Of a DNA stretch of 64,000 nt, positions 11,901 to 22,829 are shown one piece after another. The position numbers were made by a program, and so were the translations under genes. The stretch is from NCBI GenBank assembly GCA_030704615.1, contig CM060731.1, forward strand, positions 76,302,756 to 76,366,755. Reading direction: 5' to 3'. This stretch comes from Takakia lepidozioides. Taxonomy: Eukaryota; Streptophyta; Takakiopsida; Takakiales; Takakiaceae. Position 1 is the stretch's first letter. Each line of letters opens with the position of its first letter. Under the pieces are notes generated by a model, which was not told the DNA's origin, did no database searches, and was given only the letters and a program-made list of their open reading frames with translations.

Positions 11901-12600
11901 CGCCAAACAATCTATGTGGTGAAAATCTTGCCAGTTTCTCCTCTGTTGTCTTGGACTCGACACTGGTCATGAACACACACAAAAATCAGGCTAGAGCTGG
12001 TATTCCTCGAATTGGAGAAATTAAGTTGATCACAAGCCAGAATCGAGCCAGAACTAAATTTCACAAAGACCGACTTGATGCTCAGTTCGACCTACTTCTG
12101 TGCACAAAGTGTAAACCTGACGTTGAATCAGCACAGCTACAGGCCATGCTCAGACATTTGAAGAATAATAATGGCAGTTCTGTTGTCGCTCTCCGAAAGG
12201 AAATCTGCGAATAGGCAATTTGGTAGTATAGTAGGGTGGTCGCCCATGAATACCTTCGCAATGAATTGAACGCCTTCAAGTGAATGTCAGCCATGGAAAA
12301 AGTGATGATCTACTAGCATTGGATTCATAAAGAGCTGACAGGAAGAAGTAACAACTAACAACCACTTACCAAACTTTGACAAGCTGAGCTGCGTGCGATT
12401 CTCTCCACAACCTCTGGCCTTCCAGGAAACTTCAAATGCATTGAACTGAAGTGAGGGTTCACTGTTGGGGGCACTCCCAACTCCCGGAAGTGGATGAAGA
12501 GTAACCAATATGGGATTGCAGGTCTGCGTCTTTGAGCAACCTCTATGCAACAGCCGCGGGAGCTGGCACTAAAATAGTTCGCAAGGCAGACTTCTCGATC
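8962..12600 (-). pseudogene. TSB-type2: Tryptophan synthase beta subunit, type 2 (TrpB2-like), probable pseudogene
   Basis: TrpB condenses indole and serine to tryptophan using pyridoxal phosphate; plant type-2 forms resemble archaeal TrpB2. Minus-strand exons: an uncertain N-terminal exon near 12360-12600; one ending 11629 (MPRQWYNIIPDL...WCPTPLF); 10725-10921 ([16 protein letters not shown], the PLP-lysine loop); 9847-10378 (YEQKPYRKSMM, GCTGGGSNFGG, HTLGHDFIPDPIHAG); 9505-9603 (GLRYHGMAPLVSHVF); 8962-9137 (ALCGHGHFDLAAYDKF, stop). The splice borders at 9505/9603, 9847/10378, 10921 and 11629 are GT-AG and join in phase. Two lesions argue against function. The glycine-rich GAGQWG after TTETG is lost through an indel that shifts frame near 10755. 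The conserved IPAPEPTHA segment, about 28 residues, is missing between ARTEG and KVIVTALCGHG. Alternatives are a mis-assembled site or an undetected exon, so pseudogene status is likely and not certain. Confidence 0.8.
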
Positions 12601-12620
12601 GCTCACTTGTAGAACGGAAC
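12480..12620. repeat. Direct duplicate shared with 25690-25815
   Basis: GGGATTGCAGG, CATCTTTGAGCAACCTC (here GTCTTTGAGC), TATGCAACAG and TTCGCAAGGCAGACTTCTCG recur in the same order and orientation at 25690-25815. On the minus strand both read VSDREVCLAN, then CCIEVAQR and PAIP. At 12.5 kb it overlaps the proposed N-terminal exon of the tryptophan synthase locus; at 25.7 kb it stands alone. It may be a duplicated exon or part of an interspersed repeat. Confidence 0.7.
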
Positions 12621-12642
12621 TTACACCCAACGTGGTTAGCAC

Positions 12643-14013
12643 CCAACCACACTCAAATTCATAGCTGAAACATTGACTGTTTCGTGTTGAATTACGTCAC
12701 AACCTATCCCAAGCAAGCGTCGGATGGGCGTGTGGCAAAGAACACTGAAGAGTAGCGGTAGCTTTATACTGAGATGCACAAACAAGCGCGGGCAAACGAT
12801 ATGGGATAATTGTATGCATGGTCGTGAAGTGGGTTATTTGTTTTGTTTTGGACTCACGTTCTTCGAGGAGTTCGCACGGGCCCAACGGATAGCACTAACC
12901 CTGGCCTCCCTGTGCAGCAGCGTGCAGAGGGCCTGTTGGATTGTGCAGCTTTCCATGCCTCCCAGATCGTTGCGGTACGGTGAATTGTGGATTTCTTCAT
13001 GTGGGTGCACCAGGTTGATGAACTCACAGCGCTGGATCCGTCAGTGTTGTTGCATTCTTTCTTGTGTGACGCTTCTGCAATTTTGGAGCATTGGGAGAGC
13101 TTCGACAGGTTGAAAATCTCTGGTGCTTTTCTTCTTGAAGCTGATTATGGCCGGGGTTGCATGGTCTCGTCGGTGCAGCCTACTCGCTGCTGAAATGGAT
13201 CTTTCTCCAAACTTATTGGGCACTGGCAGAATTTGCAGGTAGAGAAAGGCGGTGGTTTCAGCCACCTTGCGAAGCTCGGTTGGGTGGCTTTCTTACATTC
13301 CCCCTCGCTCCAAAAAAAGTGCCGACAACGTTGTTTTCAGTTCTTTTTTTGGAGCACCAACATTCGTCAACAGATACGCCACCTTCCCACAGTTTCTTAG
13401 AATAGTTTTGATACACCTTCTCATCTGCCTTTGGGTGGTGACCCCATGCCCTGAATCATCTTGCCGACATACACGCCTGTTCCAGTGGACATCTCCGATG
13501 AATTTCCCCAAGATTGCGGTGTGGGGGGCGAGGCCCTTTGCTTGTGGGTAAGTTTCAGGGCAGCCCATATGCACTCATTTTGCCTCCAAAGGACTGCAAA
13601 TATTTACTGCCAAAATTTCTATAAAATAGAAAACAAAATTTGTATCAATTTGGAAAGTGGGATCAGTGCCAAGCCTGTTAGAAATTTGACTTTCAATCAT
13701 TTGTCTTCAGGAAAGGTCTTGATCAGGCATCATTCGGGTTGAGTTATTGCAATCAATAGTTACCTAGCAACCACAACGTACATAAAGGGGTTAAAAAGCA
13801 AGGCCAACAGATCCTAGATTTGTTAGGATGCCAATAACTATCCATTGAATGGTACTTAGAAGAGGTACAACAAAATCACACACAAACTTGTAACCTCTTA
13901 GATGAGCTATTCTGCATCTTTGAAATACTTGACTAGTCAAACACAAAAAATCACGTAACATACATTCGAAGCTTGGGTTCTTACTGGAGCAACTCGTTCT
14001 TACTCGTTCTTCC
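12643..14013. other. Intergenic stretch without a recognised gene
   Basis: Contains several short open frames on both strands, for instance plus 12987-13193, none of which I can match to a family. It includes the upstream region of the tryptophan synthase locus and the 3' side of the EEP nuclease gene. No repeat or RNA gene was evident. Confidence 0.4.
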
Positions 14014-17000
14014 TCAAGCAATAATCCTACTCGCAACACTTTCACAAAAGCTCGCCTTGTCAACCTCCCTCACTTGAAGGTCTCTCCAAATAAACTCACA
14101 TAAGAGGGGTAAATGGTCAGATGGAATGACGACAGATGGTAGAGCATCAGGGCCTATAGACGCTTGACTTGGTAAATTCCAACGCTTTGTGGGCCATAAC
14201 TTGGATTGCACCCTGTACCATATGTAGTCGATTGTCACCTTCTTCTCACCTATTGACCTGCCCAGACCAGAACCTCGTGAGTACAAACGAGACAACATCT
14301 TTGTTCCAAATCTTTAGTAGTTTCTGCATATACCAACATTTTACAATTTTTCATCTGTTTATATCAGGTCTCTACGGAAACACAAGCAATAGAGAGGTAC
14401 TGGATCAACCACCATGGCCTACCTGAACTTCCAAGTGGTGAAGGGAGGCTCTGCAGGTGCCCCACCATCACACACAGTATCGCAAAATCTCGACACAGTT
14501 GATTTTTCTACTGCATGAGGAGGGTCACAAATGCAAGTAAGCGCAAACACACTACGGAGGTGGTGCTGGAGAATCTTGTACACCTCTGATTTTGGATCAG
14601 AATTGAAATCCCCACATATTACAATTGGCATTGAAGAGTTGGATGTCATATTCTTCAACCTCTGCTCAACAACAGCGAAGGACAACAATCGACTCAAAAC
14701 ATCATCAATCATCACCGTGAAACTGGAGTAGATACCTATTGCACAGAATTAATTGATGGGCCTCCATGATGCAACTCCTAACTGCTCTCTACCCACAGCT
14801 CTCTACCCACAGTTTATGGACAATAGTATCATTCCATTTAACTTGCTGGATCATCCCTTCCCAAGACTCCACCCTCCTCTCCACCAGAAAAGGAGCTCTG
14901 AATGTAAGAAAGGAACTGAGAATGATAGACTTCCTTAAGGAGACGAAAAGGGAAGCTAACTTCAAAAGATCACCCTTGTTTCTGCTGACAGAACAGAGGG
15001 TGCAACAAGCAAACATGCTACATGATTGATTAGAGTTTCCTTGAGTTGCCACTTTATGTATCTAGGAATGTCAATAACCATGCCTGAAGAAGTTGTTGTG
15101 CTTGCAGGACCCGCATCTGCTCATTGACAGGGCCTTCTTTGGCCTGGACCATCCCTTGCACACAACATTCCACACGTCATGTAGTTGGAAGCAGCACTGA
15201 GTGGCATTGGTAGAGAGCACCTCTGAGCCCTACTTTTTACTAGGTGTCTAGTCTAACGGTTCAGCTTTCATCACATTTCTCTGTGAACCATCCAGCAAGT
15301 GAGTTTGGAACAGATGCCTGGACAGCAACCCTAAACGGCCCATGACTTGGACACAGACCCCCAATCATATTGCACCAGGTGGCGGTGAGAATACGCCACA
15401 CCTGCTTTTAACGCCAGTGAACCTAGTTGGCCTCATATGAGATCTGGTTGAATAACTGGTGCTGACCAACCAAGTAGGGCAGGGTTCCATTTTTTGTTCC
15501 ATGCAGAAACAGCCCATAAATATGTAGAGGAAACCATTAGTGTAGCTGGTCAGTTTGCTGCATTTTCACTAGTTATCTGGTTCAATCAAATTTCAAGTCT
15601 GTTAGTTTTTGCATATGTTCAAAAGTTAGGAGTGATCTTGAATTGACAAATAAATTGATGCTTTAGATACCCGTGGAGGCATTCTGCATGCCACAAGAGC
15701 ACATGATTGAATGAAGTTACCTTGAGATGAGTTGTGGCAACCACAATCTCTTCTTTGACTCTCAAGTCTTTGAAACAACAAACAATCCCTCCCTGTTATC
15801 CCTAAACAACACACAAGAATCCATCAGAGAGCAAAACTTGGGAGGCTCCCAACAGGTGACTCAAGTGACGAGAAAAGATGCATCTATTGTGAGCATTTAA
15901 GTTTGGTGCAGGCTGGTCATCATCTACCACGGGCCTATAGACTCTACTAAGTGGTAACTTCAAAATAAGGCACATGACAGCTTGCCTGATTCTGTAATAT
16001 TCCCTCGACATCCTCATATTGAAATGCTTTCTGCTCTGCTCTCACACCAGGTACCTACATACCAAATCGAATCAAACAGTGACAGGTCTACAATGCAGTC
16101 ACCCTGCTCTATTTGCACAGCTTATCTGCCAGCAAAATAAGAATGGTTGGTAAAACAAGAGTTCTATAAGAATTTTAGACAAAGCAACTCCCTAAGACTG
16201 CAAGGGCCATGAGACAAGCACCCAGAAGCTGGAGGTGAGATGTTTGAAAGAACAGGGCGCATCCATCAGCTGCATTCCCATATTTCTGCAGAACAAAGCA
16301 CCAGATTCACCACCACCTTTTATTTTCCAGGCTGGAAGAGAGATGAATTTGTGTCCTATAGCAGTGACTCGTTTCAAGAACCTCTCCTACTCTCGAGCTT
16401 AAATATGATAGAAGTTGAACACATCATGCCATAAGAAAACACATTGTACCATAACCACATTTGGACACCAAAACGCCCCCACCCACCAAATTTCTTCCAA
16501 TACTGGCCTGTCCTAGGCGTAGAACATGGTGTCTCATGTTACCATGGGAGGACCAAATGACCTGTAGGCTCCACTACAGGCAATGGTACATGGTATAGCT
16601 TTACCGTCCATGTGTATCAAAGAACACTTTTGGAAGCAGCTTCACTTTGGAGGCCTATATGTGCCTGCTGTGATGTTTATCTACAAACATTCCCCCACCC
16701 TTGCTGCCATCGATCCTCAATACACTATTGCACAGCCCAAAGTGGACATCTTTCTACCATCCTTTACCCCAAAGATGTGAAGAGCTCACAACCAGTAAGT
16801 AGAAAAAGACAGAGAAGGGCATGTGAGTGTACCAGAGCCGGAGAGAAGGGCTTGCTCCAGAAGACCCCTGAATAGCCATGCTGTTGTAGTTCCGGAAGAA
16901 GCCAGTCATCTGCAGGTACACTCTCAACAAGTAAACTTCTGTGCTACCATCCCAACAGCTAGCTTAACTACTTATCAAAGCTAGGTCAAAGGCTGAATGA

Positions 17001-18152
17001 AACATGATAGTTATAGATACCAGGCCCTTGTTCAGTATTCATTCTTATGTAAATGGACGTAACCAAGCCTAGTTATCTTGAATGTATGCACTCCATCATT
17101 GTGCATCTAAAGGCTGTTACGCCCTTGTTCAGTATTCATTCTTATGTAAATGGACGTAACCAAGCCTAGTTATCTTGAATGTATGCACTCCATCATTGTG
17201 CATCTAAAGGCTGTTACACATGAGGTATTTTACTGATCTTTTACCAGAGAAAATTGCACATGGTAGAAGAGTGCTAGAAACCCAACAGAACCAATTGATA
17301 GCTGTTGATTGCATGACCAGGTTGAGGCTTCTCTACTCCCAGCTACCCTTAATAACTCATCTGATGCTTCCTAAGGACCCAATTGTATCCCAGGAGAGAA
17401 CTTGAAAAGACATTATTCACATCTCACTTTGGGCGTCAGATCATGTCAGGAACGGTAATGCTATTTGCCTTGGAGGTTTAATTTGCAGGACAAAACAGAC
17501 TTATTCTGGGTAGCTACAGATGACTACTAATCCCGGCTTATTAGAACACGGTTTGTACACTGAACAGTGCGATCAGTTGGTAGGCACCGTAATGATTGAG
17601 CTCTTGCATGCAAATGACGTCAGCGTTGGCTTGTAGGACCTCCCTCAGCAGCACAGGTGCTCTTGCCCTCCATTCGAGTAACGATTTGTGAACCTGGCAT
17701 CCCACATGGCATCGATCTTTTAAGACCACATAATAGCCACCATAGGCATCAACACTGTACACCCTCTGTACCGCAACTTTCGTATAGCACTCTTCACTTA
17801 CAGAGAGAAATTCACATCAGTAAAATAGGTTGTACACTCCTCCTTCATTGTCTACGATTAAAACAGTTAGTTGAGTGCTCAAACAATGAAAATTCCGCTG
17901 CAATTTTCTCGAATTTAAAGTGTGGCTCTCTTGGATCTCAAATCTTATAAAGAAATGCAGAAGGTTCAGGTTCTATCGAAAACAAATTCTTGAAAAGACC
18001 TGAAAATTGCACAGGGGGAGAAGAACACTCACTCTGTGAAAATCGCCAAATTGCGCCAGCCCATCGGCCAGAACGTTCCATTGCAACAGGCGCAGCGTGG
18101 CATCAGTCTGTGGGGGTCTCAAATTGTCCATGATTTTCAAGGCCATCACCAT
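14014..18152 (-). CDS. Nocturnin/CCR4-like endonuclease-exonuclease-phosphatase (EEP) family nuclease
   Basis: EEP-fold Mg-dependent hydrolase resembling nocturnin and plant CCR4 homologues, which act on mRNA poly(A) tails or nicotinamide dinucleotide phosphates; the substrate here is not predictable. Exons on the minus strand: 18033-18152 (LQWNVLADGLAQ, catalytic Asn); 17588-17693 (ADVICMQELNHY, catalytic Glu); 16833-16909 (PELQQHGYSGVFWSKPFSPAL); 16222-16285 (GNAADGCALFF); about 15972-16030; 15721 to about 15800 (EEIVVATTHLK); 14423 to about 14715 (IVICGDFNSDP, then PPFTTWKFR); 14014 to about 14298 (VTIDYIWY, PSDHLPLLCEF, stop). The first four exons join in phase. All family motifs N, E, GDFN, D and SDH are present. 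The start is set at ATGGTGATGGCC; an additional 5' exon upstream to 18462 is possible. It looks intact, unlike the second copy at 38-49 kb. Confidence 0.82.
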
Positions 18153-18482
18153 CTCCAATCAAACATCAATCATATATGTTAACACTCGCGTTATCATAAA
18201 GGCCGGCCACTTCAGTGGTTCTCTTTCCTGCCTGGGACACGCAAGGTAAGTTAGAAGTGCTTGTCTGTGCAGATTTGGCAAGAGCCCCGATCCGGAGCGC
18301 GCTAAAGCCGGTCAGAGTCCTAGAAAGGCGGAGTGCGGTAACCCACAAGTACCAAAGGTTCGTGGCAGTGGTTGCTTCACTAACAGATAATCTCGCACTC
18401 GTATTAGAAGGTGGAGAAAAATATCGGCAAATATGCCGTTGTCCTGCCGTCCCCAAAACCATGACATAAATAGATGCCTCTG
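14726..18482. repeat. Segmental duplication, copy 1 (EEP gene region)
   Basis: Homologous to 38034-39671 in direct orientation (14726-16550), to 46895-48501 in inverted orientation (16546-18250), and to 49130-49360 in direct orientation (18265-18482). The left edge is at GAGTAGATA.CTATTGCACAG. Long blocks are nearly identical, for example around CTAGGAATGTCAATAACCATGC, with indels such as about 60 bases near 15360-15425 missing from copy 2. This copy has no transposon and preserves the empty insertion site GGGAG at 16546-16550. Confidence 0.9.
17024..17217. repeat. Perfect 97-bp tandem duplication
   Basis: The unit starting GCCCTTGTTCAGTATTC at 17024-17120 is repeated immediately at 17121-17217. 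It lies in the intron between exons 2 and 3 of the EEP nuclease. The homologous place in the second copy (about 47980-48060, inverted) has only one unit, so the duplication postdates the segmental duplication. Confidence 0.9.
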
Positions 18483-19781
18483 GCTTCTAGGTTCACAACT
18501 GATGTGCGCACCTAATTTGTCTGGAGTTGTGTGCCTCTCACTTCATAGTAACTGAGTGGCTACAATCTTCACACCCTGCCTAAAACATGGACGGATTGCA
18601 CAAGCATACAGAAGCACAGAATGTGACATAGCACTCACAAAGTCATGGACTGTTGGCATGTTTGCTAGAGCCAATGTTGTTTTCATTTTCGCTCAGATGG
18701 ACTTTCTTGTATGTTTGACGATGTGACGCACCCTGGGATACACTTTTCAATTCAAATAGACAGGACCCTCAAAAATGTTCAGTACTTTCAAGCGAGCAGT
18801 GTACAGTTTTTCCTTCCCCGCTCTTAATTTCGTGTTGGTAGATCAATCACCTATATGAGGATTCATTTGGTTTGGGGTTAAGATCTCTGCAGATGAGTGT
18901 TTGATGAAGCAAACTTTGCGCTCCCTAGAAGACATCTACGCTTGCACGATTAGCCTCAGTGCAAGGCGCTGTCTGCAGTTGTTGGGCTTTAATGTTACAC
19001 CAATGGATGCTTTGCATTGTTGTCTGTCTTCCTGATAGATTCTAGTTAGCTGTGCTATCAAAGCTGGAAGTACTTGGGCGAAGGCGGAAGTCCTGCCAGT
19101 ACCCCTACATTTTGAACGTGACCAGGAACAGACATGGTGCAGGGATCATGAGCGACCATAAACACTTGTGGCACAACAACCATGAACGATCATGATTAGG
19201 TCATGAGCCCCAGACCATGAACGGCCAGAGTTATGTAGCCTCATGACTCGAGAACCATGAGGGAAGGATGACTGACGGTGATGTCCAATTTCTCTCATAA
19301 ACCCCTGGTGTATCCCCGACCCTGGCTTGTCTATGTGTCTCTCTCTCGCACTCTCTCTCTCATGTATGGAGAGTCAATGGCCACAAGGCTACGGCAAGCA
19401 ACGTCTTATGAGTACATTCTCTCATGTATGGATCTCCCACGGAAGTAGTAAATTTCTTTCTTTGGGGAGGGCCCCTCTCTCTTTCTTGTTGCATCCTTTC
19501 TGTTGTCCCATAAACTCTTTGAGCTTTCCGCAGACATTTTAAAGTATCATTTCATTTCTCCCTTCTCTTCCTGTCCCATTCGTCCTCTCCCTTCGACCTT
19601 ATCATCTCTCCTGAGCTACAGTATCTTTTACGAGACCGTACACCTGCAGGAGTTACCTGCAGAAGTTGGAGCGGAAATGTGAGCGTGTCAATTGGGGATT
19701 ACATGGGGACAGGGGTCTCCAGTTCAATTTGCCTGGATACAGCTTCTCATTTGTCAAGGATGCCTTCGAAAATCCTTCTGC
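18483..19781. other. Intergenic stretch with short low-complexity tracts
   Basis: No gene recognised. Features are repeated CATGA words between 19135 and 19270 (CCATGAACGATCATGATTAG and similar) and CT-rich runs with two CTCTCATGTATGGA words near 19360-19430. These may be chance enrichment. Confidence 0.4.
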
Positions 19782-20493
19782 TTACAGTGACTCAGCAGAC
19801 CCCAAATCTTCTCCAACGGACAAAACCTCATGAGGCCTCTTTATGGCTCTCTTCACCTCTTTGTGGCTCCATCTCGTGCTGACAAGGAGAAAAAGCCGGG
19901 CATTGCAGGCTGAGTCTCCAGGCCATCGCATTGCCCAGTTCGACTGCACAGGCTTCTTCACAAATGCTGCCAATGAATGCAATGCCGCAATGACTACATC
20001 TGCGTCCGTCGAAGCAAATAATAAAGACACATGCTGCATCCTAGACCATTGACTGCTCATTTCAAGCCAAACAGATATGAACGTACTTATCTGTAATCAT
20101 GTTCAGACTTACTTAAAGATGCACAGGAGGTATAGAAGTTTCCATATGACAGCCAGACAGTTTAAGAGGATAATGAATATCAGATAAAATATACGGGACG
20201 GTGGACCTATATTTTGAGCTAGCTAGATGTCACCTTCAGAAAACTATGTGCAGTGCAGACGACAAAATCGAGACATGATGCCGTTAGAATATACCTCATT
20301 TGAACTGTTCAAATATTTGTTCATGCAGTTTTCTAGGCTGATTCGTGTCACCCTAAGAATTTGCAAAACTGCCTCCTTTGGAAAAGGGTTATCTCCCTCC
20401 ACAAATTCACCTTCCAGCTGCAAATCTTTTCTAGGTTTTACATACTTTCCAAAAAAAGCGATTCAACAAATCGACCCAGTGATAGAAGTCACC
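19782..20493 (-). pseudogene. UPL1/2-type HECT ubiquitin ligase, N-terminal armadillo-region relic
   Basis: UPL1/2 are giant HECT E3 ligases; only a small N-terminal part is here. On the minus strand from 20493, after an AG acceptor, the frame reads GDFYHWVDLLNRFF. A one-base shift then leads to KYVKPRKDLQLEGEF and FPKEAVLQILRVTRISLENC at 20300-20450. A second block at about 19890-20030 reads LLFASTDADVVIAALHSLAAF and ends in a stop at 19782 after degenerate residues. The order and wording match the conserved VKxRKDLQL...PKEAVLQILR...LLASTDxxVxxAxLxxL region known from plant UPL proteins. The rest of the protein, including the HECT domain, is absent, and the frame is shifted, so it is called a fragment pseudogene. 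Confidence 0.72.
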
Positions 20494-20499
20494 CTGCAA

Positions 20500-21130
20500 T
20501 GCAACCAAACTCCATCAGAGTTCAGAGAAACGCCCATGGCAAGAGGATCTTTTTGGTGATTATGTATAGTCGAGTTGTCTAGTCCCGGATTCCACAGCAA
20601 AGGATTTGGGAGTCTCTCATGGTCAAAGCATCGCTTAACATATTCATAAAGATCAGATTAGGTCAGAATCTGTGAGGGACCCAAGTGAGAGCACTTGGTG
20701 AGATCCGACACATAGAGAAAATTATCGGAGCCATGTATGAATCAGCAAGGTACCTCCAGCTGTCTTTTGGATTAAAAAGGTGCCCAATGGGAGGCGTGAT
20801 AGCATAAAGATTTTAAGTGGTGAGAGCTTCGACTCTCATCTTTTGCATGTTCTCAGCTTGATCAGGATTTTCAGGGTCGAATGCTCTGGTAGGAGTGAGA
20901 TGGTCAACGATGTCCATAAGTCCTCTCCAAGGAGGTTTTTTCTTGAGTACGAATTTTCAGGTTGTGTAGTTCAAGGGACCAATCAACTCATTGACCTCGG
21001 AGACTGGATCTTGACTTGTCATGTGAAAGTGAAGAGAGGAAAAGGGTCAGTAAGTGAGTAAAGAAGAATGAGCAATTACAATTCGTGTATAGTGAAGTAC
21101 ATCAGATCTAGAAGCTATTTAAAACACCTC
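20500..21130. other. Spacer between UPL relic and BAHD pseudogene
   Basis: No recognisable coding sequence, RNA gene or repeat. Confidence 0.4.
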
Positions 21131-22805
21131 CTATCCGATTGTGACATCGGTGACAGATGATACACAAGAGATAAAGTCTGGATCTTCCTGCAGTCTCTTC
21201 GCAACTTTGTGAGGTAGTTTGAAGATGATTTTTATTGTACCATCCTTGTACTTCGGTGCAAAATGGATCAGAGAACAGGGAAGTTCCTTGGGTAAAATGG
21301 TATTGTTGGCAAAAGCCGGGCCACCTCCAAAGTCCAACTGTTCAAGACTTGGGAATCGAGTCGAAGCAGCTGTCATTATCAGTAGAAGGTCTGAAAGTAC
21401 GGGTAAAGAACCATTCCTTTTTTTCTTTCTCCATCATGGCAAGTAAAGACTCGATGTGTTGTTGAGCTAAATCTGCAATCGTCTTCCGCAGCAGGTTTGC
21501 AGCATATGAGATTGTATTTCCCAAAAGCTTTCTCGTGGTGGTGACTGCCACCGCGTCAAGAAGTGCATTTCCAAAATAATTCGGAGGGAGGTCTAGGAAC
21601 CGTTTCCTGCAATCGACGGTGTTGAAGTAGCGAGTTTCCTCAGAATTTGTAAGCAATCGAGCCCGGGTAATGGCCCTCCAGACATGTGCACTGATCATAA
21701 CATAAGCACTGAACGTAGATCCATCAGGTGAATCCTCCGATGCTTTATCTTTGAGCTTCTTTTGCATTGATAGATCAAAACAAATGTGCAAAGTTATTTC
21801 GGAGTCCAGGTCAGAACCCTCGAGGTAACGAATAAAATTACCCGACAACGGTAATTTCTTGATAAAAGTCTTTGCAAGGGAACTTTCTGTCCAAGCTGAG
21901 TTGTCTGAGTACTGTGATACCAATTTGATTATACTCGCTCGCGAGCTAAAATTGGGAAGAAGGGAGATGCGTTCCCCCCTGTTGACCTCTGCCCATGACT
22001 TGATAAAATGCCACAGCATCATTCCGTCTGTGATTCCATGGGAGGAGACATGACCAATTACATAGCCGCCACATTTGAGATGAGTGATCTGCGTATTTCC
22101 AAGAGAATCGATATCAAACTCGAATTGTGGTCAGGTTTGCACTCGATCAAAAAGTGCTAAACTACTAATGCACATGACATGCAACACCTTCACACCTGAA
22201 ACAGAAGCCACTTAATAATAAACAGATGTAGGAAGCTGACCTGGGCACCAAAAAGAGGGTGGCAGGTACCCTCGTCCTCAGGATTCCAGGGGATTGGTTG
22301 GGCAAAGTATTGATACATGTCAGCCATGTTGAACTTACTTAGCTCCCGCACAGTGGTGGAAGCTGAAGCCTAAGAAACTCCACCCCTGCGTCATTACAGT
22401 CCACAGCCGTCTGCCCGTCTTTGTCTAGCACATACCGTCCTGCATCACATGTCATGGTCTCCCAAGGTCGTCATCTAGTTTCCCCGAAGCTTGGCATGAC
22501 AGACTTTGATAATCGCATAGATAGTACTGTAGCCGCCATGGCGTCGGTGCTACTGAAGGGTGGGTGATTTACCTGCAAATGGGCACTCTTGAGAGACTCT
22601 CCCTTAGTCTTTCATTGAATTGCTCCACACCGAGGAAGTCTCGAGCGCTTGCGTCGAACAGGAGGACGCATCTGATGGGAGCTACAAGTTTGAACCAGGT
22701 GAGATCGAGGCTGGTAAGTGGGAGCAGCTGCAACTCCCTGCTCTCGTGAGGACGTGGCGTGGGAACCACCATAGTTTTTGATAGGACAGTCACTTTCATC
22801 TTCAT
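21131..22805 (-). pseudogene. BAHD acyltransferase (HXXXD family), frameshifted
   Basis: BAHD enzymes move acyl groups from CoA to alcohols or amines in specialised metabolism. Three coding blocks on the minus strand: N-terminal 22565-22805 (VVPTPRPHESRELQLLPLTS, then FNERLRESLSRV); middle 22245-22450 (GRYVLDKDGQTAVDCNDAG, then SKFNMADMYQYFAQPIPW); C-terminal 21131-22130, with the catalytic HGITD at about 22032-22046 and DFGGG near 21325 in place of the structural DFGWG. Donor and acceptor sites are visible after LSRVPIC and after PLFGAQ. Frame breaks occur after NDAGVEFL (about 22370), near the DFG block (about 21375), and a stop precedes the middle block (about 22470). The catalytic His and Asp are retained. 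Several frame errors make it a probable pseudogene; the acyl substrate cannot be inferred. Confidence 0.82.
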
Positions 22806-22829
22806 TTCAAACAATGTCGACTTCTTCAC

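Noticed and set aside
12987-13193. A gene encoding LLHSFLCDASAILEHW
   Set aside because: The frame is short, interrupted upstream by stops and unlike any family I recognise; listed only as part of an unassigned stretch.
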